From Gemmatimonadota bacterium (GTDB taxonomy: Bacteria > Gemmatimonadota > Gemmatimonadetes > Gemmatimonadales > Gemmatimonadaceae), in the NCBI GenBank assembly GCA_026387895.1, contig JAPLKT010000037.1, positions 1 to 40,477 on the forward strand: DNA of 40,477 nt, given 5' to 3'. The notes beneath the pieces are model-generated. The model was not told the DNA's origin and did no database searches. It was given only the letters and a program-made list of their open reading frames with translations. This document shows, piece after piece, positions 6,300-13,399 of this stretch. Both the position numbers and the translations under genes were made by a program. How positions within the stretch are numbered: position 1 is the first letter of the stretch; every line of letters begins with the position of its first letter.

Positions 6300-8930
6300 T
6301 CAATCTTTCTTATCGAAGATCTTCGCGATCTGATCGCGCGCGTCCTGCAGGTGCGCGCGCGTGGTGCGATCGCTCGTCTTGCCAATGGCCGCGGCAAGTT
6401 CCTTGTCGAGCAGGTGCATTTCGTCCTTGAGGATCGGACGGAAGTCGGCAGTGTTGACCGCCGGACCACCGAAACCACCCGCGGCCGATGCGGCCGGCTT
6501 GATCTTGCCCGCCATCGCGTCGAGGTAGGTGGTCTGGAGGCGACGACGATAGGCGTCGATCGACGCGCCGCTGTAGATCTCCTTCCAGAGGCCACGACGC
6601 AAATCGGTGAGCATCTCACCGGCGGTGTAGACCTCCGCCTTGTTGCCCTGGACTGTTTCGTACTCGACCATGCGCGACAGACGGATGTTGCTCACCAACG
6701 AGCTCAGCGCGCGCGACTGCGCGCCGGTGATCCGGCTCACGCTCCCTTCCGACTCAATCTTGCGAAGGATCGTGTTGTCGATCAGGTACTTGGGGGTCGT
6801 GAAGACCTCGTCATTGAGGAACTTCACGGCGTCCTGCTGGCGCTTCTTGCTGACCGGCGTCCAGACAGGGCCGCTCTGTCCCGCGTTCTTCTCCTGCTTG
6901 TCCATCCCGCCAACGATGCGAGCAACATGCCCCGCCTCGGTCGCCCACTGACCGACGACGGCGCCGTAGGTGGCACGGAGCAGCGAGTAATCGGCGGTCT
7001 TGTCGAGCTCAGAGGCGGGCTCCACAAGCTTCATAATGCGGGCGAGGTTCTTGAAGCCATACGTGGTGGCTTTCACTGCGTCGGCATCGCCGATCGCTTC
7101 CGACTGTTCGGCCGGATCCGCGCCACCGGCGCCCGCGTCGCTCGCAAAGCGATACCACGGAATCGTGTCCTGCATACGCGCCCACTTATCGAGCGTCGGG
7201 AGCTCCGATTCTGGGGTCTTGGCGCCAGCGATCGGCGAGTAGCCCCACATCACGGCGAACTTGTCGTACGGTCCGACGCGCGGAGTCAGATCTTCGATTG
7301 CGATGCCATCTTCTGGCTGCGCCACGTAGTTGAAGCGGGCGTAGTCCATGATCGACGGCGAGTGCCCCATCTTCGCGACCCAGGTCTTAGACCGCACACT
7401 GTCGAAGGGATACATGGAGCTTCCCTTGAAGTTGTGCGGGAAGCCCAGCGTGTGGCCGACTTCATGCGCCGCAACAAACTGGATCAGCCGCCCCATAAGA
7501 TCATCCGGGAACGGGAACTTCTGGGCACGCGTATCGAGGTGTCCGACCTGCGTGAAGTACCAGTCACGCTGGAGGTCCTGAATGTTGTGGTACATCTGCA
7601 CGTCGGCGTCGAGAATCTCGCCGCTGCGCGGGTCTACGGTGCTCGGTCCGACGGCGTTCGCCACCGGACTCGGGAGCCAGCGGACCATCGCGACGGTGGC
7701 GTCCTCACCGGAGAAGTCCGGAGTGTTCGGCGCATCGGCAGCCACAATGCCCTTATAGAAACCCGCCTGCTCAAAGGCCGGCTGCCATTCTTCAATGGCC
7801 TTCTTGATCCACGGCTGCAACCACTTGGGTGTCGCCGGGTCGACGTAGTAGGTGATCGGCTTCTTGGGGACGCACAGATTGCCGACCTTCTGGTCCGAGC
7901 ACTCCAAACGCCAGCGCGAGATATAGTTGCGGGCCAGCACACGCTGCGCGGGCGACCCGAAATCCGTGGCGCTCGGTCCAAAGTACCCAACGCGCGCGTC
8001 GCGTAGACGCGGCTGCATCGGCACATCCGGCAAGCGCACGATCGAGAAGGTGTAGGCCTCGGTCGTGGGCTGCGGCTGCGCGGCGGGGAAGCCCGGCGGC
8101 GTGGGTGCGCCACCGCCAGCCTGCGGCGTGAAGGTCTGCGACGCGGTGATGTTCACATTGCGCGAGAACACCGCCCACTTGTCGATGAACGAACGGGTCG
8201 CGTCCACCGTGGCACGACGCCCACCAGCCGTGAACTCGGGGAGTCCACCGGTGAACATGCGCGTCACTTCAATGACCGTGGCGCTGTCCTTGCCGTAGCT
8301 CTCCACGTTGAACGCGGCGATGATCGGGAAGAACTGGATCAAATTCATCGCGCGCTGCGTCGAGAGCGTGGTGTCGGTCGCGACGTTGCGGTAGTTGATG
8401 TTCCGAACGAGAATCCGGTTGTCACGGCGCTCGAAGCGAATCACCTCATTGGGGCCAAGCGTGCCGTTGATGCCGATGCCCGCTGGGGTTCCTGCGAGGA
8501 CGGTCGTGATCAGGAAATCCTTCCCCAACTCAGCGGCCGGAATCTCAAAGTAGAGACGAGTCCCAATCTGGTGCACACCGAACACGCCCGTCTTGGTCTT
8601 GGCGCGCGGGGTGATGACGGTCGCATAGGGACGCGGGACCGGATCAGCGCCGGCAGCGGCACCACCGGGGCCACCCGGGCCACCAGCACCTGGTGCGCCT
8701 GGAGCGCCTGGAGCGCCTGGAGCGCCTGGAGCGCCTGGAGCGCCTGGAGCACTTGGCGCGCCGGGAGCGCCGGGAGCGGCCGGTGCCGCTGGCGCATTGG
8801 CCATCGGGGCAGCCGCCGGAGCAGCTGCTGGAGCGGCCGCAGGCGAGGGCGCGGGGGTTGGCGCGGGAGTCGGTTGGCACGCGACCAGCAGAACACCGGC
8901 GGCGGCGAGAGTAACGGGGAGTCGACGCAT
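6300..8930 (-). CDS. Zinc-dependent metalloprotease lipoprotein (DUF5117/DUF5118 type)
   Basis: The ATG at 8930 gives an 876-aa product with a lipoprotein signal ending LLVAC (Cys18); an ATG at 8987 would add 19 residues before the signal and is less likely. Next comes a Pro/Ala-rich linker, PTPAP then AAAP repeats and collagen-like GAP repeats (about residues 20-100). The main body has a metzincin-like zinc site HEVGHTLGFPHN (His489, Glu490, His493, His499), followed by a Met-turn candidate SIMDYARFN. Such large exported zinc proteases with DUF5117/5118 regions are frequent in Gemmatimonadota, Acidobacteria and Bacteroidetes; substrates are unknown. A paralog lies at 28236-30731. The protein is probably anchored in the outer membrane with the linker as a flexible stalk. 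Confidence 0.88.
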   Translation of the reverse strand: MRRLPVTLAAAGVLLVACQPTPAPTPAPSPAAAPAAAPAAAPMANAPAAPAAPGAPGAPSAPGAPGAPGAPGAPGAPGAPGAGGPGGPGGAAAGADPVPRPYATVITPRAKTKTGVFGVHQIGTRLYFEIPAAELGKDFLITTVLAGTPAGIGINGTLGPNEVIRFERRDNRILVRNINYRNVATDTTLSTQRAMNLIQFFPIIAAFNVESYGKDSATVIEVTRMFTGGLPEFTAGGRRATVDATRSFIDKWAVFSRNVNITASQTFTPQAGGGAPTPPGFPAAQPQPTTEAYTFSIVRLPDVPMQPRLRDARVGYFGPSATDFGSPAQRVLARNYISRWRLECSDQKVGNLCVPKKPITYYVDPATPKWLQPWIKKAIEEWQPAFEQAGFYKGIVAADAPNTPDFSGEDATVAMVRWLPSPVANAVGPSTVDPRSGEILDADVQMYHNIQDLQRDWYFTQVGHLDTRAQKFPFPDDLMGRLIQFVAAHEVGHTLGFPHNFKGSSMYPFDSVRSKTWVAKMGHSPSIMDYARFNYVAQPEDGIAIEDLTPRVGPYDKFAVMWGYSPIAGAKTPESELPTLDKWARMQDTIPWYRFASDAGAGGADPAEQSEAIGDADAVKATTYGFKNLARIMKLVEPASELDKTADYSLLRATYGAVVGQWATEAGHVARIVGGMDKQEKNAGQSGPVWTPVSKKRQQDAVKFLNDEVFTTPKYLIDNTILRKIESEGSVSRITGAQSRALSSLVSNIRLSRMVEYETVQGNKAEVYTAGEMLTDLRRGLWKEIYSGASIDAYRRRLQTTYLDAMAGKIKPAASAAGGFGGPAVNTADFRPILKDEMHLLDKELAAAIGKTSDRTTRAHLQDARDQIAKIFDKKD
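8695..8748 (-). repeat. Six tandem 9-bp repeats encoding a collagen-like GAP tract
   Basis: Six perfect copies of GCGCCTGGA (plus strand) are flanked by imperfect copies. On the minus strand each unit encodes one Gly-Ala-Pro triplet in the linker of the metalloprotease. The unit length is a multiple of three, so copy-number change would lengthen or shorten the stalk without a frameshift. Confidence 0.92.
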
Positions 8931-9102
8931 GAGAATGGGAAGAAGGTCCGAAAACGGCTGGCCGCGGAACGCGGCCACTGACAACACCCTCTAAACATAG
9001 GCCTCGCTCCCCGCGCAAAGCCAGCACCCGCGCCCGTGGGCGCGTGAGCTTATATCTGGTCTTTACCCCTGTTCGGAGCGCCGCCCCTCTGCTTTTGCAC
9101 CG

Positions 9103-10032
9103 TTACGCCCGCGGATGACTCTGCTGATACACCTGCTTGAGCCGCTCCACACTGGTGTGCGTGTAAATCTGCGTGGTGCTAATGCTCGCGTGGCCGAGCA
9201 GTTCTTGCACCGCACGCAGGTCCGCGCCCGCGTCGAGCAGGTGCGTCGCAAAGGTGTGGCGCAACGAGTGCGTGGAGAGCCCTGCCCCCTCATCCACCTG
9301 CGAGAGCCACCCCACAATCGCGTTCTGCACCCCTTTCGCGCTCAAGCGTTTGCCGCGTTGACTCAGAAAGAACGCGGTGCGGTCCGCGCTCATCCCCAGC
9401 TGCTTCACGAGCGCGTCGCGCACCCGTTCGTACTCCCGCAACGCGCGCTGCGCGTGGTCGCCCACGGGGACAATCCGTTCCTTGCGCCCTTTGCCGCGGA
9501 CCTTCACCTGCCCCGCGAGCAAATCGAGATCCGCGCGATTGATCCCGCGCAGTTCGCTCAAGCGGAGTCCCGCCGAGTAGAAGAGTTCGAGCATCGCGAG
9601 GTTCCGCACGTCGGGATACTTCCCTTCACTCGCGCGCGTGGCGGCCGCCTTGAAGAGGGTCTCGACTTGGGCCCGGTCGAGATGCCCTGGGAGATACTTC
9701 TCCGTCTTGGGCGACCCCACGGTGCGCGCCGGGTTGTGCTCGACCTGGTCGTTGTGGTGCAGGAAGGCGTAGAAGGTTCGCACCGCCGACAACGTACGCC
9801 CGATACTCCGCTTGCCCAGTCCCTTACGCGTCAGGTGCGCGAGGAACGACCGCATGGCCAGCCGATCCACGGTGCCCCAGTCCCAGTCGTCCGAGCCCAG
9901 ATACGGGCCCAAGAAGGCGCAGAACTCCTCTAAGTCGCGCGTGTACGCCTTGAGCGTATTGGGCGAGACGTCGCGCTCTTTCTCGAGATGTTTCAAGAAA
10001 TGCGCCACAAGGGCCTGCGCGGGTTCAGCCAT
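9103..10032 (-). CDS. Tyrosine recombinase of the XerC/XerD type
   Basis: The 309-aa product has normal Xer length. It has an N-terminal SAM-like core-binding domain (residues 1-100) and a C-terminal catalytic domain with all active residues visible: Arg157 (SAGLRLSEL), Lys181 (VRGKGRKER), His255 and Arg258 (HSLRHTFATH), His281 (LLGHAS) and the nucleophile Tyr290 (TQIYTH). Xer recombinases resolve chromosome dimers at dif, usually with FtsK. It is not flanked by integrase-associated cargo or att repeats, so a housekeeping role is more likely than a phage or island integrase. I cannot tell XerC from XerD, or whether it is the only Xer protein. It is divergent from the kinase gene, with 43 bases between the starts. 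Confidence 0.9.
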   Translation of the reverse strand: MAEPAQALVAHFLKHLEKERDVSPNTLKAYTRDLEEFCAFLGPYLGSDDWDWGTVDRLAMRSFLAHLTRKGLGKRSIGRTLSAVRTFYAFLHHNDQVEHNPARTVGSPKTEKYLPGHLDRAQVETLFKAAATRASEGKYPDVRNLAMLELFYSAGLRLSELRGINRADLDLLAGQVKVRGKGRKERIVPVGDHAQRALREYERVRDALVKQLGMSADRTAFFLSQRGKRLSAKGVQNAIVGWLSQVDEGAGLSTHSLRHTFATHLLDAGADLRAVQELLGHASISTTQIYTHTSVERLKQVYQQSHPRA

Positions 10033-10075
10033 GGTACTCGTAAGCTATCCCCAAGAGCGCTAACTTTCTCCCCCT

Positions 10076-10744
10076 ATGCTCCTCGGTATCGCCGGCATGA
10101 TCGGGTCAGGCAAGACGACCCTCACCCAAGCGCTCGCAACGCGCTTCGGGCTTCAGCACGCGCTCGAGAGCGTCGACGGCGACAACCCCTGGCTCGACAA
10201 GTTCTACTCGGGCACCGAAGGGATGCACAAGTACGGCATGCATCTGCAGCTCCACTTCCTCGCCACCCGCTTCAAGTCGATGCGCCGCATGCGCGCCTTG
10301 GGCGGGAGCTGGGTGCTCGACCGCACCTGGTACGAGGACGCCGAAATCTTTGCGCGCGGGCTCTTCGAGCAGCGCTACATGAGTGCAGACGACTGGGGGC
10401 TCTACCAGCAGCTCTACGCCGAGTTGCTGCACGCGCCGGCCGCGCGCCCGCCGCGCCTGATGATTTACCTGCATGCGCCGCTGGCGACGATCCTTGAGCG
10501 GATCCAGACACGCGGACGTCCCAAGGAGCGCGATACCGATCCCGCGTACTTCGCCGCACTGCACGCGCGTTACGAGGGGTGGATTGGCGGCTTCACGAAG
10601 TGTCCGGTACTCACGATTGACGTACGCGACTACGATCTGATCGCGAACCCGGATTCTGCAGAGCAGATCGCCGCCCGGGTGCGTGGGGAGCTCGAGGGAG
10701 AGCTCCCACAGACCGAGTTGTGGCCAAAGATCACGACGCGATAA
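10076..10744 (+). CDS. Deoxynucleoside kinase family protein
   Basis: The 222-aa product has an N-terminal P-loop GMIGSGKTT (residues 7-15). It also has the dNK signature DRTWYEDAEIF (residues 82-92), equivalent to the DR-S/T-x-x-ED motif of deoxyadenosine/deoxyguanosine/deoxycytidine kinases, and an Arg-rich lid region ERIQTRGRPKERD. These enzymes phosphorylate deoxynucleosides with ATP for nucleotide salvage in the cytoplasm. Substrate preference cannot be deduced. The start at ATG 10076 places the P-loop at the expected position. It is convergent with trmFO, with only 10 bases between the stop codons. Confidence 0.9.
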   Translation: MLLGIAGMIGSGKTTLTQALATRFGLQHALESVDGDNPWLDKFYSGTEGMHKYGMHLQLHFLATRFKSMRRMRALGGSWVLDRTWYEDAEIFARGLFEQRYMSADDWGLYQQLYAELLHAPAARPPRLMIYLHAPLATILERIQTRGRPKERDTDPAYFAALHARYEGWIGGFTKCPVLTIDVRDYDLIANPDSAEQIAARVRGELEGELPQTELWPKITTR

Positions 10745-10754
10745 TCGGCGCGCC

Positions 10755-12083
10755 TTAGAACGTCGCCTGCCAAGCGGCGAGTGCGCTCAGGGCGCGCTCC
10801 GCATACATCTCCCGCTTCTTCCCCTTGTCGCGCGGCACGGGGCTCAGCTCCTCGAGCAACCCGAAGTTCGCGTTCATCGGCTGGAAGTGCTTGGGATCGG
10901 CCTCACGCAAATACCGGTAGAGCGCGCCGAGCATCGTCGTCGGGGGCGGAATCACGGGCTCGAGTCCGCGCAGCATACGGTCGAGATTGATCGCCGCCAG
11001 AATCCCGGTCGCGGTGCTCTCCGTGTAGCCCTCCACACCCGTGATCTGCCCGGCGAACATCACCTGCGGATCGTCGCGCAGACTCAGATGCGGCGTGAGG
11101 CTCGCGGGCGAGTTCACATACGAGTTCCGGTGAATACTCCCGAAACGCAAGAACTCGGCGTTCTCCAATCCCGGTACCATCTTCAACACCCGCTGCTGCT
11201 CGGGAATACGCAGACGCGTCTGAAAGCCGACGATGTTCCACATCCGCCCCGCACGATCCTCCTTGCGGAGCTGCACCACCGCCCACGGGCGGCGCCCGGT
11301 ACGCGGATCGTCGAGTCCCACAGGCTTCATCGGACCAAAACGCAGCGATTCCCGCCCCCGACGCGCCATCTCCTCGACGGGCATACAGCCCTCGAAGTAC
11401 GGCACCTTGTCGAACTCGTGGCTCGTGAACTGGTCCGCCGTTGCGAGCGCGTCCATGAACGCCTCGTACTGCGCCTTGTCCATTGGGCAGTTCAAATAGG
11501 CGCCGCCCTCATCCGCGCCCTCCATCGTCTCCTTTCCATAGCGCGACGCACGAAAGACTATCGAATGGTCGAGCGACTCCTCAGCAAGGATCGGCGCAAT
11601 GGCGTCGTAAAACGCGAGCGACTCCACCCCCAACCGTTCGCGGATGGCGGTCGCGAGTCCGTCGCTCGTGAGTGGACCAGTCGCGATAATCCCGGGCGAG
11701 GGGAGCGTCGTCAACTCCTCCCGCACCACGGTGATATTCGCGTGCGCATGGATGCGGTCGTGCACGGCAGCGCTGAACACATCGCGATCAACCGCGAGCG
11801 CGCTTCCGGCGGCCACGCGCGCTTCATCGGCGGCCGTAAGAATAACCGAGCCCAACTGGCGCATTTCGGCCTTCAGCAGCCCGTGCGCGTTGGTGACCTC
11901 GGTGCTCTTGAACGTATTGGAGCAGACGAGCTCGGCGAGCTTATCAGTCTTATGCGCTTCGGTGCTACGCACCGGACGCATCTCGTGCAGCACCACGCGG
12001 TATCCGCGCTCGGCGAGTTGCCAGGCCGCCTCGCTTCCCGCGAGGCCGCCTCCGACTATCTGGATTTCTTTCGACACCGTCAT
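10755..12083 (-). CDS. trmFO: TrmFO, folate/FAD-dependent tRNA m5U54 methyltransferase
   Basis: TrmFO methylates U54 in the T-loop of tRNA using methylenetetrahydrofolate and reduced FAD. The 442-aa product shows the N-terminal FAD fingerprint VGGGLAGSEAAW, the family motif HEMRP, and KTDKLAELVCSNTFKS holding the first catalytic Cys (about residue 54). The second conserved Cys is in YLNCPMDKAQYEAF (about 223), and a GVEGYTESTATG motif near the C-terminus contacts FAD. Length is normal. It is the last gene of the leftward run aroC-aroK-topA-porin-trmFO, 38 bases after the porin stop. Cotranscription with topA is plausible. Confidence 0.95.
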   Translation of the reverse strand: MTVSKEIQIVGGGLAGSEAAWQLAERGYRVVLHEMRPVRSTEAHKTDKLAELVCSNTFKSTEVTNAHGLLKAEMRQLGSVILTAADEARVAAGSALAVDRDVFSAAVHDRIHAHANITVVREELTTLPSPGIIATGPLTSDGLATAIRERLGVESLAFYDAIAPILAEESLDHSIVFRASRYGKETMEGADEGGAYLNCPMDKAQYEAFMDALATADQFTSHEFDKVPYFEGCMPVEEMARRGRESLRFGPMKPVGLDDPRTGRRPWAVVQLRKEDRAGRMWNIVGFQTRLRIPEQQRVLKMVPGLENAEFLRFGSIHRNSYVNSPASLTPHLSLRDDPQVMFAGQITGVEGYTESTATGILAAINLDRMLRGLEPVIPPPTTMLGALYRYLREADPKHFQPMNANFGLLEELSPVPRDKGKKREMYAERALSALAAWQATF

Positions 12084-12121
12084 GCCGGATGATAGCGCAC
12101 CGTCACGCGGTGCGCCCGCGG

Positions 12122-13399
12122 TCAGAAGAAGGTCTGCAGGCGGAGGTACAGCAGCTGCTCGGTGGGCCGATTGCCGCTTGTCGCGCCACTACGAAATGTC
12201 GTGACTTCGTACGCGGCCTGCGCCTTGGTATTGCGCGTCAAATACCAACTCACGCCGAGTGCCTGTTCGGTGGCCGAGCGCGCGGACACCACAGAATCGG
12301 CGAGCACCGGGAACGCCGCGTCACCGACCGAGACCTGTGCCACACGCGCCACGACCTGCCAGGCGCCCCAGTTCCCGTGCTCCGGATCAAAGACCTTGGC
12401 CGGCGCGATGCCACGGGCATCCGACAGCTCTCCCGTCATCACCCAGTCGAGCGCGAGAAAGGCGCCGGTCGACGGTACCAGCGCCTTGTCCACGCCACGA
12501 CGCACGTTCTCTAGGGTCTGATACCCTTCGGCGAATGCGCCGAAGGATCCGAATCGCGCAACAGCGAACAGGTTGTGCCGATCACGATCTCCATCGGCAA
12601 CCGCACCCGCCGTCTCGCGGTACTGGAAGAACGTCGCGGTGGCGGGCGTGGCGTAATGCGCGAGCCCCGTGGCCGTTCCCGCCGCGCGCATCACACCATG
12701 CGAGCCGCTGTAGCCGAGAATGACCCCCTGACCGTTCTTCTGCACAATGGGTCGCGTCACAACGCGGACGGTGAAGTCCTTGGCGTCGTTGACGTCACTC
12801 TCGCCGTTCGCGCCGCCGTTCGGCACACCGTTGTACATCGCAATCGTTGCCTCGACGCGGCCGTCCATCACGTCGCCCGTAAACGCAACACCCTCGTCGC
12901 GGTTCGAGGACAACTGGCTCACGATTGAGCGCTCAGGCAATGGCTGGTCGGACGCATTGATGTACCGCTCCCAACCATACGCCACCTTCTGCTTGCCCGC
13001 CCGCATCCAGAGATGCTTGCCGAGGGTGACGTCGACAAACGCATCGGCGAGGCCCGGCATGGTGGTCACCGCCAGGTCCGGCATCACGCGGAGCGCAATC
13101 CACGGATTGATGTTCAGATCGAAGATCAACCGCGCGCGCCTTGCCGCGAAGGTGTTTGGCAGCGCGTCGGTCCGGTCGCTCGAAATGAAGCGCCCGTCGA
13201 GCGCCACATAGCCGCGCAACTTTAGCTGGCGACGGCCGTCCGCCGAGTGAATACGAACCCCGTCGTCGTCGTAGACCACGGCGGCGCTGTCCTTGGTCGC
13301 GGCTGCAAGCTTCGCCTGTGCCCCGAGCGGGGCACCGAGCGGGGCACCCACGAGCCAGAGCGCAGCGACCAGTGTGGTGCCGCGCCTAGCGCGCAGCAC
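12122..13399 (-). CDS. OprP/OprO-like phosphate-selective porin family protein
   Basis: The product is 425 aa, starting at GTG 13399 inside the last codons of topA (14-base overlap). A signal peptide (Arg-rich start, VAALWLVG core) contains a doubled GAPL from a 12-bp tandem repeat at 13325-13348 and ends near GAQAK. The mature part has the beta-barrel pattern of the phosphate-selective porin O/P family: KLRGYVALDGRFI, FAARRARLIFDLNI, IALRVMPDL, ADAFVDVTLG, LWMRAGKQKVAYGWER and NRDEGVAF. It ends in an aromatic C-terminal strand LYLRLQTFF, the outer-membrane insertion signal with terminal Phe. It should form a trimeric channel in the outer membrane. Substrate selectivity is not certain, since many family members outside Pseudomonas are unstudied and no phosphate genes are nearby. 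Confidence 0.85.
   Translation of the reverse strand: MLRARRGTTLVAALWLVGAPLGAPLGAQAKLAAATKDSAAVVYDDDGVRIHSADGRRQLKLRGYVALDGRFISSDRTDALPNTFAARRARLIFDLNINPWIALRVMPDLAVTTMPGLADAFVDVTLGKHLWMRAGKQKVAYGWERYINASDQPLPERSIVSQLSSNRDEGVAFTGDVMDGRVEATIAMYNGVPNGGANGESDVNDAKDFTVRVVTRPIVQKNGQGVILGYSGSHGVMRAAGTATGLAHYATPATATFFQYRETAGAVADGDRDRHNLFAVARFGSFGAFAEGYQTLENVRRGVDKALVPSTGAFLALDWVMTGELSDARGIAPAKVFDPEHGNWGAWQVVARVAQVSVGDAAFPVLADSVVSARSATEQALGVSWYLTRNTKAQAAYEVTTFRSGATSGNRPTEQLLYLRLQTFF

Noticed and set aside
6351-8006. Long plus-strand open frame opposite the metalloprotease
   Set aside because: Arg/Val/Leu-rich antisense shadow without domain or ribosome site; the minus-strand frame has a signal peptide and zinc motif.
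8695-8748. CRISPR-like array
   Set aside because: The units are 9 bp without spacers and are in frame inside a gene.
9103-10032. Integrase of a genomic island
   Set aside because: No att repeats, tRNA or cargo genes are visible, and the size and motifs fit housekeeping Xer recombinases.
10683-12092. 469-codon plus-strand open frame opposite trmFO
   Set aside because: The minus strand is unambiguous TrmFO; the antisense frame also overlaps the end of the kinase gene.
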